Assembly: GCF_001866055.1 (NCBI RefSeq)
Contig: NZ_MLQS01000001.1
Coordinates: 63,417-127,416, forward strand
DNA: 64,000 nucleotides
From: Anaerobacillus alkalidiazotrophicus
GTDB lineage: Bacteria; Bacillota; Bacilli; Bacillales_H; Anaerobacillaceae
Direction: 5' to 3'
The position numbers and the translations under genes are program-made. Within the stretch, counting starts at the first letter, position 1; every line of letters begins with the position of its first letter. The notes under the pieces are model-generated. The model was not told the DNA's origin, ran no database searches, and worked only from the letters and a program-made list of their open reading frames with translations. Below are positions 45,372-55,265 of the stretch, piece after piece.

Positions 45372-45820
45372 TTAGCTGTTGCATCTCCATACTATCCGCC
45401 TAAACCTTTCATCATTAGAATTCCAAACCTTTCTCCCATAGGCGCCCCCACAATCGCTACATATCACTTTACTTGCAAAGGGGTTATCATCCATTCCATA
45501 GTCCACTCTTTTAAATCCGTGTTTTTCTGCAAAAGATTTTTTCCTTTCCATTTCAAGCTGCACCGCTTCCCACATATCTTTATCAACAATGGCTGGGTGG
45601 TTGTCTTCAACATAGTAACGTGGAATTTGTCCGGTGTTGGCTACTCGTTTTTTGTTAATAATCGACTGTGTAGGCCTTTTGCAAAAGGGCATCGCCTTTG
45701 TATTTTTCGTTTTTCAACATATTCCTGATACTGCCTTCATACCATTTTGTTTTCCCGTTCCAGTTTGGAACTCCCTCTGCTTCAAGTTCCCTTGCAATTC
45801 GATTTGGTCCTTTTCCATTC
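45372..45820 (-). pseudogene. Large serine recombinase, central/zinc-ribbon remnant
   Basis: Codons from about 45820 read NGKGPNRIARELEAEGVPNW, then KTKWYEGSIRNMLKNEKY, KGDALLQKAYTVDY, a frameshift, and KKRVANTGQIPRYYVEDN, HPAIVDKDMWEAVQLEMERK, ICSDCGGAYGRK. These are the recombinase domain and CxxC zinc ribbon of large serine integrases. The N-terminal catalytic domain and the C-terminal coiled coil are absent. It lies about 110 bp inside the right 76-bp repeat. Confidence 0.8.
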
Positions 45821-45890
45821 AATTAGTCAGTGAAAATTACTTATCCGCTTTTTCGCAGCTGCGATACCTATTGAAGTTGCCAAATGTGTT

Positions 45891-45922
45891 TTACCATTAT
45901 GAAAAGCTCTCCATAATGGTAA
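45891..45922. repeat. Perfect inverted repeat at the right island edge
   Basis: Eleven-base arms TTACCATTATG and CATAATGGTAA with a ten-base loop, five bases from the right 76-bp repeat. It lacks a T-run, so it may be a recombination arm site or a weak substitute terminator for rlmD rather than a true terminator. Confidence 0.5.
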
Positions 45923-45927
45923 TACAC

Positions 45928-46003
45928 ACTTCGATTTTCACCTAAAATCCATTAAACCTATTGCCAACAGCTATTTTAACTCTATCAACGCGACTGTCTC
46001 AAC
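45928..46003. repeat. Right 76-bp direct repeat (attR-like) at the rlmD 3' end
   Basis: Identical to 33703-33778. Covers the final 33 bp of the intact rlmD gene and 43 bp beyond its stop codon. Together with the left copy it bounds a 12.3-kb segment rich in recombinase remnants. Confidence 0.85.
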
Positions 46004-47353
46004 ATGCGCCGTATGCGGAAACATATCAACTGGCTGCAGGTATTCTAACTTAAACCCTGCCTTTAGTAATTGATCGACATCTTTAGCTAACGTAGATGGA
46101 TTACAAGAAACGTAGACAATTCGTTTTGGTTTTACTTTGATCATTGCTTCAAGGAGCTTGCGATCGCATCCTGTTCGTGGTGGGTCGACAACAAACACGT
46201 CAGGACGCCAACCTTGTTTTAACCACTTTGGAAGAATTTCTTCTGCTTTTCCAACTTCATAATGCGCGTGTGTAAAGCCTTGTTTTTCCGCATTACGTCT
46301 TGCATCCTCAATGGATTCTGGGATTACATCCATACCTCGTAATTCTTTTGCATGAGGGGCGAGCCATAGTCCGATTGTTCCTACACCGCAATAGGCATCG
46401 ACGATTTTTTCTTTTCCAGTTAACTCTGCTGCTTTCTTTACCTCATCATATAACTTTACTGTTTGGATCGGATTTAGTTGGAAGAAAGCCCGCGCTGATA
46501 GTTCAAAGTTTAAATCACCTAATGCTTCTTGGATAACTTCTTCACCATGTAGATGAACAGTTTCTTCACCAAAAATAAGTGACGTTTTTCTCCCATTAAT
46601 GTTTTGTAAGACAGATTTCACTTCTGGTAATCGACGTTTAATTTCTTCGATCACAAGTTGTTTACGTGGTAAATCTTTCGTTGCAGTTATTAAAACAAGT
46701 TGAACATCCCCTGTACTAAATCCAACTCTCGTAACAATTGTACGAACAATACCTTTTCGTTTTCTCTCTTCATAAATCGGAATATTTAAGTCTTGCAGAA
46801 TACCTTTTACTGTTTGCGTTACTTTGTTCGTCGCAGGATGTTGTACTATACATTCGGAAATATCGATTAACTGATGGGAATTTATTCCGTATAATCCTGC
46901 AATGACTTCTTCTTTCTTTTTTCCTACTTGAAGCTGGCTTTTATTTCGATAATTCCAAGGATCTTCCATTCCAATCGTTTCTCTCAATGGAAGCTGATCA
47001 CCTTGTAGCTTCGCATGACGCTCAAAGGCTTGTCTAACAATATCTTGTTTTTCTCTTAGTTGCGCCTTGTAATCTAGATGTTGGAGTTGGCACCCCCCAC
47101 ATTTTTCATAAATCGGGCAAGGTGGTTTAATTCGCTCCTTAGATGGTTTGCGAATTTTTTTAATTTTTGCTTCTGAAAATTTCTCCTTCACGTCTGTCAC
47201 GGTCACGACGACTTCCTCGTTTGGCAATGCTCCTGGCACAAAGACCACTTGCCGTTTAAAGTAGCCGACACCTTCTCCGTTAATACCGAGCCTTTTTATT
47301 GTTAATGGAAATTCTTGACCTTTTTTTATTTGTACTTTCTGATTTTTCATCAT
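45971..47353 (-). CDS. rlmD: 23S rRNA (uracil-5-)-methyltransferase RlmD/RlmCD
   Basis: 460 residues. N-terminal TRAM domain (about 8-65), [4Fe-4S] cysteines C79, C85, C88 in [10 protein letters not shown] and a fourth near 168 (ISECIVQ), SAM-binding [14 protein letters not shown], and catalytic VSCNPSTLA near 412. B. subtilis RlmCD makes m5U747 and m5U1939; a single copy here suggests the same dual role. It starts 1 bp after the glycosylase stop codon, so the two are co-transcribed. Its 3' end is the apparent integration site of the neighbouring island, and its native terminator now appears 12 kb away. Confidence 0.93.
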   Translation of the reverse strand: MMKNQKVQIKKGQEFPLTIKRLGINGEGVGYFKRQVVFVPGALPNEEVVVTVTDVKEKFSEAKIKKIRKPSKERIKPPCPIYEKCGGCQLQHLDYKAQLREKQDIVRQAFERHAKLQGDQLPLRETIGMEDPWNYRNKSQLQVGKKKEEVIAGLYGINSHQLIDISECIVQHPATNKVTQTVKGILQDLNIPIYEERKRKGIVRTIVTRVGFSTGDVQLVLITATKDLPRKQLVIEEIKRRLPEVKSVLQNINGRKTSLIFGEETVHLHGEEVIQEALGDLNFELSARAFFQLNPIQTVKLYDEVKKAAELTGKEKIVDAYCGVGTIGLWLAPHAKELRGMDVIPESIEDARRNAEKQGFTHAHYEVGKAEEILPKWLKQGWRPDVFVVDPPRTGCDRKLLEAMIKVKPKRIVYVSCNPSTLAKDVDQLLKAGFKLEYLQPVDMFPHTAHVETVALIELK

Positions 47354-47354
47354 T

Positions 47355-48245
47355 TCAACTCCGTGCTTTTTGATTTCCTAAGCTTTCCCACAAATAAAGG
47401 GATGCATAGCTTTTGTACGGGGACCATTGTTCACTCATCGTTAATAACTCTTCAACCGTCGGCTTCTTCTCTAATTCGAATAAATTTTTCACCGCATTTT
47501 GAATACCAATATCTTTTACAGGAAATAGATTTTTACGAGCCATCCCAAAAAGCAATATATTTTCTGCGGTCCAATAACCGATCCCTCTTATTTTTACCAG
47601 TTGTTCAATGGCTTCTTCATCCTTTAATAACTTTAACTCATCTAAATTTAGTTCGCCACTTGCAATAAGCTTCGATGTATCAATGACGTATTCTGCTTTA
47701 CGTTGGCTAAATTGCAACTTTCGTAAATCTTCATAATCTAGATTACTAACTGTTTCTGGAGTTGGCGGAAACCAAACACCGTCCTGGTCTTTTCCAAAGC
47801 TTTTCACAAAACGTTCTGTTAATGTATGAGCAAAACTCAAATTTAATTGTTGATGAATAATCGTTTTCATCACACAATAATAGAGATCAAATTCACATAG
47901 TAAAGGGAGACCTGGATTAACACGAAAAAATTTTGCTAAATCGGTATGTAAAAAATGATTGGCTATTTCTTGTAGTGACTCTTCTAATTGGAAAATAGTT
48001 ATGATTTTACGAATCCCTTCCTCTTCATATCCTGATGGTAACTGAATATGACAGTTAGGGTTTTCAATAGGTCCTGAAAATGCAACACTAGCAACAACAT
48101 CTTTTCCATAAACATTAATGGGTACCATAACACCGTTCTTTTCTTTATCAATAACACGAATAGGATCATAGCTTAAACGTTCGATTACATGTAGGTAGTT
48201 GTATGGTCCTGTAATTTTCACATCCATATTTTCACACCTCTTCAA
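47355..48245 (-). CDS. DNA-3-methyladenine glycosylase II, AlkA-like (YfjP type)
   Basis: 296 residues. N-terminal AlkA-like domain (about 1-95), then the helix-hairpin-helix glycosylase fold with hairpin [19 protein letters not shown] near 210-228 and the catalytic Asp in FPVKDIGIQ near 240. It removes alkylated purines in base excision repair. GAGGTGTGAAAATATG provides a start region; the ORF start is kept at 48245. Translationally adjacent to rlmD. Confidence 0.87.
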   Translation of the reverse strand: MKRCENMDVKITGPYNYLHVIERLSYDPIRVIDKEKNGVMVPINVYGKDVVASVAFSGPIENPNCHIQLPSGYEEEGIRKIITIFQLEESLQEIANHFLHTDLAKFFRVNPGLPLLCEFDLYYCVMKTIIHQQLNLSFAHTLTERFVKSFGKDQDGVWFPPTPETVSNLDYEDLRKLQFSQRKAEYVIDTSKLIASGELNLDELKLLKDEEAIEQLVKIRGIGYWTAENILLFGMARKNLFPVKDIGIQNAVKNLFELEKKPTVEELLTMSEQWSPYKSYASLYLWESLGNQKARS

Positions 48246-48358
48246 AATGATAAGGATGAATCCTTATTATAACAATAAACTTCCTAAACTTACTATCTCA
48301 CAGTTTGAATAATCTTTGTTACAATGAGGAAAGTAAAATGATTAAGGGAGAGATTATT

Positions 48359-48724
48359 TTGTCGATTTCAACTGACGTAGCATCAATACAAATTATGGCA
48401 GAAGTATATAAAAAGAACAGCACACAATCTGTTTTTGAAAAAACAGTAAATAGCCTTGTTCAAGAAGTTCCATATATAGATTGGGTAGGTATTTATCTTA
48501 TTACAGAAGGTCAAAACCTACAATTAGTTGAGTCATCTGATGACGCTGATGATTTAGGTTGGGACTATAATGGAGAATTAAAATTTTCGATTACAAATTC
48601 AATGAATCAGCAAATCGGTTTAATCGTTGTTCGAAGCAAACAAGCGATTGCGTTTGATGTAACAGATGTGACTACTTTAGAAACAATTGCTGATGCGATT
48701 GGTCAAATTTGCTATTCTAATTAA
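48359..48724 (+). CDS. GAF-domain protein
   Basis: 121 residues from the TTG at 48359, which has AAGGGAGAG upstream; longer frames upstream lack a ribosome binding site. Nearly the whole protein is one GAF domain (WVGIYLITEGQNLQLVES, then FSITNSMNQQIGLIVVRS and LETIADAIGQI). It lacks the catalytic cysteines of free-methionine-sulfoxide reductases, so a small-ligand sensor role is more likely. Monocistronic. Confidence 0.75.
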   Translation: MSISTDVASIQIMAEVYKKNSTQSVFEKTVNSLVQEVPYIDWVGIYLITEGQNLQLVESSDDADDLGWDYNGELKFSITNSMNQQIGLIVVRSKQAIAFDVTDVTTLETIADAIGQICYSN

Positions 48725-48728
48725 TACG

Positions 48729-48775
48729 AAAGAGGCTCTTAATAAGGTTTGTTTCCCTTACGAAAAGAGCCTCTT
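48729..48775. terminator. Convergent terminator between the GAF and deacetylase genes
   Basis: AAGAGGCTCTT pairs with AAGAGCCTCTT, followed by TTTTA on the plus strand and flanked by A/T on the other side. Confidence 0.85.
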
Positions 48776-48800
48776 TTTAGTTTAAGAAACAATAAACACC

Positions 48801-49589
48801 TTATATTTCTCGTAATTTTTTGTTAAGCATATATTCGTCTAAACTTTTAAATTCATACCCTTGTCTACGTAATTCATCAATGACATCATCTAGTGCTTCC
48901 GCATTATCACTAGAAATGGAGTGGATGAGCATCACTGCGCCAGGGTGAACACGCTTCATAATTTGGTCATAAGCATGTTTCCAACCTTTTTGATCCTCAA
49001 CAATCCAATCTCTATAAGCCAACGACCAAAATACGTTAACATATCCTAACCTCTCTGATAGAGCTAATGTCCTTTCACTAAAAACACCTCGAGGCGGACG
49101 TAAATAAATCATATCGTTACGACCAGTAATCTCTTCGTATTTGGCTTTTACTTTTTCTAATTCCCTTTTTAACCTTGCATCATCAACTGCCACTAAACTT
49201 GGATGATGCCAAGAATGATTACCGACGATATGCCCTTCATCAACCATTCTTTTAATTAATTCTGGCTGATCTAGTAAATAATGACCTGTTACAAAAAAGG
49301 CTGCAGGTACATCTTTTTCCTTTAGAACATCAAGAATTTGTGGGGTATAGCCATTTTCATAACCATTATCAAACGTTATGTATACTTCCTTTTTATCGGT
49401 ATCTCCAATATAAAAACCACCGTATTTATTTAGTAATTCTTCATAAATTACCTCAGTTGTCACAGGCTGGTTATCTGGCTTGGGGTTATAACTCCAATTG
49501 TATTCTTTGTTACTATATGCTTCAGTATTACTTTGGGGGAAAATCAAAGAAACGAAACAAATGACCAAGAAAAAGACAACTTTCCTCAT
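48801..49589 (-). CDS. pdaA: Polysaccharide deacetylase, PdaA-like (spore cortex muramic delta-lactam synthesis)
   Basis: 262 residues with signal peptide (1-24, MRKVVFFLVICFVSLIF). NodB motifs: TFDNGYENGYT, the PdaA variant of TFDDG, near 75; metal-binding HIVGNHSWHHP near 135; RPPRGVFSE near 180; and VMLIHS near 238. Length equals B. subtilis PdaA (263), which removes the acetyl group from muramic acid during delta-lactam formation in the spore cortex. ATG at 49589 follows GGAGAGG. Expected in the forespore under sigma-G, but no promoter was assigned. Confidence 0.85.
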   Translation of the reverse strand: MRKVVFFLVICFVSLIFPQSNTEAYSNKEYNWSYNPKPDNQPVTTEVIYEELLNKYGGFYIGDTDKKEVYITFDNGYENGYTPQILDVLKEKDVPAAFFVTGHYLLDQPELIKRMVDEGHIVGNHSWHHPSLVAVDDARLKRELEKVKAKYEEITGRNDMIYLRPPRGVFSERTLALSERLGYVNVFWSLAYRDWIVEDQKGWKHAYDQIMKRVHPGAVMLIHSISSDNAEALDDVIDELRRQGYEFKSLDEYMLNKKLREI

Positions 49590-49735
49590 GATATTCACCT
49601 CTCCTCTTTATTTCCCCTTAGTTTTTTCATTCTCAAAAAAAATATCCAATATTTAAAATCGAATTATTACTAGCACCTTACGTTACATTATAAATTTTTT
49701 TAAGCAAAAAGAACCTTAACTTAACCTAACAGATA

Positions 49736-50071
49736 CAGTTTTGAGATGGGAAAAGTGAATTCACAAGATAAATAATGGAAAATTTTGCATTCAAATCCCA
49801 TACAGGTTAACATTGTAATTAGCAAAACGCACAGACATAACATCTGTGCGTTTTTAACCTGTTTTCTTTTCTTATTGTACTAACGCTCTGTTAACGGACA
49901 CAGGGGACCTTATTTTACCGATTTGATCAAATAATTCAAGCTATCGGACATGAGATACGTTATTTCATGAAAATCTGCTATATTTGGTGCTAAGTTAAGT
50001 AAATAACGAACCTGATGTCCGTTAACCCTTTTGAAATACCCCTTTGTTCACAAATAACGGCTCTCTTGTCC
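49736..50071. repeat. Dispersed intergenic palindromic repeat, copy 2
   Basis: Matches copy 1 (24191-24523) over its full length with scattered substitutions. The terminator-like hairpin keeps its stem but has a different loop, and the CGGACAT/ATGTCCG palindrome is conserved. A tail beginning CGCTATTTCTATTGCT follows after only 24 bp (50096-50133), whereas in copy 1 about 285 bp intervene. Confidence 0.8.
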
Positions 50072-50186
50072 AATAGAGTTTAATATAATCAACATCGCTA
50101 TTTCTATTGCTATTTGTTATTTTCTCTCCGAAAGCTAAACCCGTTAAGCTTAACCAAGGTCCCCTTTCTCTACTTATATTTTTGAT

Positions 50187-52160
50187 CTAAAGCTTAAAAG
50201 TAGAAATAGACTCATTTAATTCTTGAGAAAGCTTCGTTAATTCTTCAATTGATTTGTTGATTTGTTCAATAGCATGAGTTTGCTCTTGGGTCGAAGCAGC
50301 AACCTCTTCGGTACCTGCCGCTGTTTCCTCAGAAATTGCCGAAATGCTTTCAATTTCTTGAGCACTATTTTCACTTTCACCCTTCACACTTTGCATTGAT
50401 TTTGCGATTTCCATAAACTCTTCAGTAATTGCACGAATCATTTTAGAGATATCAGTAAATGCTTCTGTTGTTTTCGTTACACTTTCAGCTTGCTCTGTGA
50501 TAATATTTCTCGTTTCTTCTGCTTCTTTAACGGTATTATTCGTAGCACTCAAAATATCATGAACAAGTGCCTGAATTTTTTCTGCAGAACGAGATGATTC
50601 TTCGGCTAATTTACGGACTTCATCAGCTACAACAGCAAAACCTTTACCATGTTCCCCTGCTCTTGCAGCCTCAATTGCTGCATTTAAAGCAAGTAAATTT
50701 GTTTGTTCACTTATTCCACCGATAACTTTGACAATATCGCCAATTTCGGCAGATTTTTTATTTAACGAAAAGATAGAATCTGCCATATTAGCGAACGCTA
50801 AACTACTATCATTCGTAATTTGTTCTTGATGACCAACAACCTTCATTCCTTCATTTGATGCTTGCTCGGTATTCATGGCGATTTCAAGAGACTTTTGATA
50901 ATTTTCTTCAATTTTCTTTATGGATTGAACAATCTTATTAAATGACGTTGAACAATTTTGAATACTAGCAGCTTGCTCGTCACTTCCCTGTGCTACCTCA
51001 TTCATAGCAGTAGCAATTTGACTTGTAACTGTATTAGCCTGCTTTGAAGACTCTAGAACTTGATCAGATGTTTTAGAAAGTTTGTCAGAGGCTGTCGCTA
51101 CTTGTCCAATTAATACACTTAGTTTATCTTTCATTTCATCAAATGACTTAGCCAGGTTACCAATTTCATCTTGCCTATCTAACTTAATTTCATAAGTTAA
51201 ATTTCCATTAGCTAGTTCTTTAGATGCTTCTGTTAGTTTTAATAACGGTTTTGTTAAAATGTTTGAAAACACAAGTGCGACAATTGATGAAATGACAACT
51301 ATCCCACCCATAAGTAGAGCAAAAGTCACCATCATACTAGACACTGGGCGAAATGCTTCTTCATATGTCTGTCTTATAATAACTCCCCAACCAACAGTTG
51401 GAACGGATGTATAAGCAGAAAACATCGATTGTCCTTCAAACTCATAACTTGCATTACCCGTTTCTCCATTTACGGCCTTTTGCACAGGATTTAAATATGA
51501 AAGATCCATTTGTTCTTCTACGTATACAGTATTAGGGTGGGCAAGCAAATTACCGGAACGATCCGTGACAAAGGCAAAGCCTGTTTCACCTAGTACGATG
51601 TTATTACGCATTTCTTCAACAGATTGTAGATCAACGGTTGCTCCCATAATACCTACAAAGTTATTTCTGTTATCAAATATAGGTGTAGCGATCATAAATG
51701 CAGGTTTTCCAGTTGTTCTAGATATTGTTACATCACTGATTATAGTTTCTTTTGATTGAAAAACCGCTTGAATATAATCTCGATCAGATATATCTAGCAA
51801 GTTATCAAAACCATCTGAGCGAGCAATTTGCTGTCCATTCGTATTAGTTATAAATAAAAGAGCAAATTGTTCATTCTTTTGAAAAATCGCTTCTAAAACA
51901 CTTACTTGATCTTCAGGATTTAAGTTTTTAACATCATCTAGGAGTGCAAGGGATTCTAGTAAAGTCACATTGTTCACAATATAATCATCAATACGTCCTG
52001 CAAGTGTTGAAGCCATTTCCCTCGTACTGTCTGTTAAATTTTTCTCAATTGTACTGCCTTGAATAGTTATAGCTACTATTCCTATAGCTCCTACTGAAAA
52101 AATTAATAAACCTAAAATTAAAAACAGAATTTTACCTTTTATCTTCAGCTTTTTAAACAT
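50187..52160 (-). CDS. Methyl-accepting chemotaxis protein with dCache sensor
   Basis: 657 residues. Membrane segments at about 9-30 and 280-305 flank an extracellular double-Cache domain ([20 protein letters not shown], then [12 protein letters not shown], near 130-160). HAMP at about 305-360, then a long coiled-coil signalling domain with the invariant tip [19 protein letters not shown] near 485 and [13 protein letters not shown]. Glu/Gln-rich methylation helices flank the tip. dCache receptors often bind amino acids or organic acids; the fumarase gene next door is in the same orientation, but a link is speculative. Confidence 0.92.
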   Translation of the reverse strand: MFKKLKIKGKILFLILGLLIFSVGAIGIVAITIQGSTIEKNLTDSTREMASTLAGRIDDYIVNNVTLLESLALLDDVKNLNPEDQVSVLEAIFQKNEQFALLFITNTNGQQIARSDGFDNLLDISDRDYIQAVFQSKETIISDVTISRTTGKPAFMIATPIFDNRNNFVGIMGATVDLQSVEEMRNNIVLGETGFAFVTDRSGNLLAHPNTVYVEEQMDLSYLNPVQKAVNGETGNASYEFEGQSMFSAYTSVPTVGWGVIIRQTYEEAFRPVSSMMVTFALLMGGIVVISSIVALVFSNILTKPLLKLTEASKELANGNLTYEIKLDRQDEIGNLAKSFDEMKDKLSVLIGQVATASDKLSKTSDQVLESSKQANTVTSQIATAMNEVAQGSDEQAASIQNCSTSFNKIVQSIKKIEENYQKSLEIAMNTEQASNEGMKVVGHQEQITNDSSLAFANMADSIFSLNKKSAEIGDIVKVIGGISEQTNLLALNAAIEAARAGEHGKGFAVVADEVRKLAEESSRSAEKIQALVHDILSATNNTVKEAEETRNIITEQAESVTKTTEAFTDISKMIRAITEEFMEIAKSMQSVKGESENSAQEIESISAISEETAAGTEEVAASTQEQTHAIEQINKSIEELTKLSQELNESISTFKL

Positions 52161-52250
52161 TGTCTATCTCCTAATCTCTTGAAAGTAAATTCATCTTGTT
52201 GTTATAGGAATTCTCTAAATCCTTTTTAAAACAACTATAGTTTCTTAACG

Positions 52251-52289
52251 AAAAAAGACTCAAAATTAGCAACCCACTAATTTTGAGTC
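52251..52289 (-). terminator. Terminator of the fumarase gene
   Basis: Perfect 13-base arms GACTCAAAATTAG and CTAATTTTGAGTC followed by TTTTTT on the minus strand. Confidence 0.88.
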
Positions 52290-52299
52290 AACATAACTT

Positions 52300-53835
52300 T
52301 TACTTAAATACTTTTTCCTTAAATTGTGAAAGCTTTTCTAAAGACGTTTTATCTACATCTGCATGTAGACTATTTCCATGCGAATCCATTGTTACAATGG
52401 CTGCAAAGCCTTCTACTCGTAAATGCCACATCGCCTCTGGTATGCCGAACTCGAGAAGATCAACACCTTCAACTTTTTTAATACAGTCAGCGTAATATTG
52501 AGCAGCACCACCAATTGCATTTAAGTAAACACCACCATGTTCTTGTAAAGCCTTTAATGTCTTCGGACCCATGCCACCTTTACCAATTACTGCACGAATT
52601 CCGAATTTTTTCATAACATCCCCTTGATAAGGCTCTTCACGTATACTCGTTGTCGGCCCAGCCGCTTTTACGTGCCACTCCCCATTTTCATCCTTTAACA
52701 TAACGGGACCACAGTGGTAGATTACTTGCCCGTTTAAGTCAATCGGAGCATCATGTTCCACTAAATGATGATGGATTGCATCGCGCCCTGTATGAATCGT
52801 CCCATTCAGAATGACCACGTCCCCAACCTTAAGGTCTCGAATTTGTTCTTCTGTTACCGGAGCTTGTAACACAACTTCGCGGCCTTTCTTTCCTTGAGTA
52901 GTCACCTCACTCTTATCTTGTGAGAAGTCTATTTTATCTCCATCCTTATATTGCCACTCTTTAATTTCACCAGTTGTAGAATCAAGCGTTACACCTAAAC
53001 GGCGAAATGCCCAACAATTATAAGCGATAGATACAAAGAAACTTGCAGGCAATCGATTAAGAGCTCCAATTTTACAGCCAAGTAATGTTGCTTCACCACC
53101 AAAGCCCATAGTTCCTATACCTAATTGATTGGCATGCTCCATCACGTACTCCTCTAGCTTCCGTAGATTTTCGTTTACATTTACGTCATCAACCGAACGA
53201 AAAAGCTGCTCCTTAGCTAAAGAATAACTTGAAATTCGATCACCACCAATTCCTACACCAATAAAGCCTGCACTACAGCCTTGCCCTTGAGCTTGGTAAA
53301 CAGAGTGAAGAATACATTTTCTAATTCCATCTAGGTCTCGCCCAGCTCTACCTAGTCCTTCAATTTCAGCCGGTAAACTATATTGAATATTTTTATTTTC
53401 ACAGCCGCCACCTTTTAAAATAAGGCGAACGTCGATTTCATCTTTTTCCCACTGTTCAAAATGAATGATCGGTGTACCAGGACCTAAGTTATTTCCACTA
53501 TTTTCCCCAGTAAGCGAATCTACTGAATTAGGACGAAGCTTCCCATTCTTTGTTGCTTTGTCAATCGCTTCATGGATTGCTTTCTTCATCTCAATCTGAT
53601 TGGCTCCAACAGGAACCTTAATTTCAAAAGTTGGCATGCCTGTATCTTGACATATTGGAGATACATTATAATCGGCCATACTGATGTTTTTTGAAATTGT
53701 CCCGAGAGCTAATGCAGCTGTTGTTCCCGCATTTTCTTGCTCTTTTGCCTTTACAATTGCTCGTCTTACATCATTTGGTAGATTGGTAGATGTTTCAACA
53801 ATAAGCGTGTACATGCTTTCTCTAAATTTTTTCAA
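52300..53835 (-). CDS. Fumarate hydratase, class I (iron-sulfur)
   Basis: 511 residues. N-terminal Fe-S domain with three conserved Cys contexts, SPICQDTGMPTF, KGGGCENKN and GQGCSAGFIG; C-terminal domain with NGTIHTGRDAIHHHL and the GPTTSIRE motif. Catalyses fumarate/malate interconversion in the TCA cycle with an oxygen-sensitive [4Fe-4S] cluster. TTG at 53835 (LKKFRESMY) was chosen because homologues begin at this point; a 13-codon extension is open upstream. B. subtilis uses class II FumC, so class I here fits a more anaerobic or alkaliphilic relative. Confidence 0.9.
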   Translation of the reverse strand: MKKFRESMYTLIVETSTNLPNDVRRAIVKAKEQENAGTTAALALGTISKNISMADYNVSPICQDTGMPTFEIKVPVGANQIEMKKAIHEAIDKATKNGKLRPNSVDSLTGENSGNNLGPGTPIIHFEQWEKDEIDVRLILKGGGCENKNIQYSLPAEIEGLGRAGRDLDGIRKCILHSVYQAQGQGCSAGFIGVGIGGDRISSYSLAKEQLFRSVDDVNVNENLRKLEEYVMEHANQLGIGTMGFGGEATLLGCKIGALNRLPASFFVSIAYNCWAFRRLGVTLDSTTGEIKEWQYKDGDKIDFSQDKSEVTTQGKKGREVVLQAPVTEEQIRDLKVGDVVILNGTIHTGRDAIHHHLVEHDAPIDLNGQVIYHCGPVMLKDENGEWHVKAAGPTTSIREEPYQGDVMKKFGIRAVIGKGGMGPKTLKALQEHGGVYLNAIGGAAQYYADCIKKVEGVDLLEFGIPEAMWHLRVEGFAAIVTMDSHGNSLHADVDKTSLEKLSQFKEKVFK

Positions 53836-54024
53836 TTCCTTTTCCCCTTTCAATAGAAAACTAACTACCTTCATGTTTTAGGTGAGCCTTATTACACTAC
53901 TTTTCACTAATGAACGGTTCCTTAAAGCTTTTATCAACCATTAAATATTATATAACGCAACAGTTATGATTTGTTAAAAAAATTCCAAAATGATACGTAA
54001 GCGATACTTTTTTTGTAAAACCCA

Positions 54025-54065
54025 AAAATAAGTGGACATACCTTAAACTTTTGTCCACTTATTTT
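54025..54065. terminator. Terminator after the histidine phosphatase gene
   Basis: Perfect stem AAAATAAGTGGACA with TGTCCACTTATTTT; its A/U-rich outer arms supply the tail in either direction. It also precedes the fumarase gene region. Confidence 0.75.
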
Positions 54066-54068
54066 CTA

Positions 54069-54707
54069 TTAATATAAAATACTCTCATTTGGCACGTTCC
54101 CACTTACTAAGTGAGCATCGTTATTAATATAATGAAAGATTGGTTTGTTACTATCAGTAAATTCTATTTTCGAAACACCAGTATTGCCAATTATAAACGG
54201 ACGATGTATATCATTCCAGTTCTCACCAAACATTAAATACATTAAGAAAATACTAATGAATCCCCCATGTGATACTAGAACGACTTTATCTCCTCTATGG
54301 CCTAATAATAGTTGTTCTACAACATACTTACATCGACTAGTGATTTCTTCAACAGTTTCGGTTCCTTCTATTCCCGTTGTTAGTATAGATGGTATATCTT
54401 TCAATTCAGGGAACTGTAGTTGTAGTTCTTTTCTTGTTTTACCTTCAAGTGGTCCTAAACCAACTTCTCTTATTTTCTCCCACTTTTTAACCTCAATAGG
54501 ATGGTGATGACTTATTGATTGAGCTGTATCAAAAGCACGTATTAAATCACTGGAATAAATATAGTCCATAGCTTTAGAAGCAAAAAATTGTCCCAATAAC
54601 TCCGCTTGTTTATACCCAAGGTCAGATAATGGAAATTCTTTACACCCTTGTAGTATTCCACTTTCATTAGCAACAGACTGACCATGCCTTATTAAATATA
54701 AAATCAA
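54069..54707 (-). CDS. Histidine phosphatase family protein (phosphoglycerate-mutase-like)
   Basis: 212 residues. Catalytic RHG at residues 7-9 (LIRHGQSVANE) with conserved Arg in YSSDLIRAFDTA, acid Glu near 83-88, and second His in VVLVSHGGF near 147. Start TTG with GGGAGAGG upstream. The family includes broad phosphatases such as PhoE and alpha-ribazole phosphatase; with no cobalamin genes nearby, a general phosphatase is the safer call. Confidence 0.87.
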   Translation of the reverse strand: MILYLIRHGQSVANESGILQGCKEFPLSDLGYKQAELLGQFFASKAMDYIYSSDLIRAFDTAQSISHHHPIEVKKWEKIREVGLGPLEGKTRKELQLQFPELKDIPSILTTGIEGTETVEEITSRCKYVVEQLLLGHRGDKVVLVSHGGFISIFLMYLMFGENWNDIHRPFIIGNTGVSKIEFTDSNKPIFHYINNDAHLVSGNVPNESILY

Positions 54708-54852
54708 TAGTTACCTCTCCCTTTTTATTTTCTATAACTAATTTATACACTTCTTATGCGCTCTAACAAATATAATCAAATTAAAAAACTGTGTACCCAA
54801 CGGCACATCAGCTTTTCATTTTATGTTTAAGATTAACATAATCATAACATTA

Positions 54853-55041
54853 TTATGGTTTTAATTCATTTCTAAATTTTTTACATTTATTCTCTATCTC
54901 ATCTAACATTTCAATAATCCGATCGATTTCCTCTACTCCAGTTTCTTCTGGATCCATAGAATCTAACATCGTCATTAAGAGCTCCATTTTTCCATATAAA
55001 AAATTAAGTTGTTCCTTTTGATCGTAAATTGATTTGCTCAA
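54853..55041 (-). CDS. SE1561 family small protein
   Basis: 62 residues, TTG start after GAAAGGGG. Two-helix layout; the segment MLDSMDPEETGVEEIDRIIEMLDEIENKCKKF matches the conserved core of SE1561 proteins (DPEET..EDIDRL..MID.LE.KC..F) of Bacillales. Function unknown. It is divergent from the YfkAB gene. Confidence 0.78.
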   Translation of the reverse strand: MSKSIYDQKEQLNFLYGKMELLMTMLDSMDPEETGVEEIDRIIEMLDEIENKCKKFRNELKP

Positions 55042-55265
55042 ATTATAACTACCCCTTTCATTTCTTTACATATGTAGTATATATTTTTTTGAATTGAAAA
55101 CAAAGGTTTCTAATTGTATTATTTTAAAATTGTTATACTTTAAAATTGTTCCCTAAAAACAGTTTTTAAAGCGTTTATAGTATGATATTTTTATTTAACC
55201 TACTTATTTAACTTAATTATGTTGTAAAATGTTAAAATAGAATAGTTATAGAAAGGGAGTTTTCG

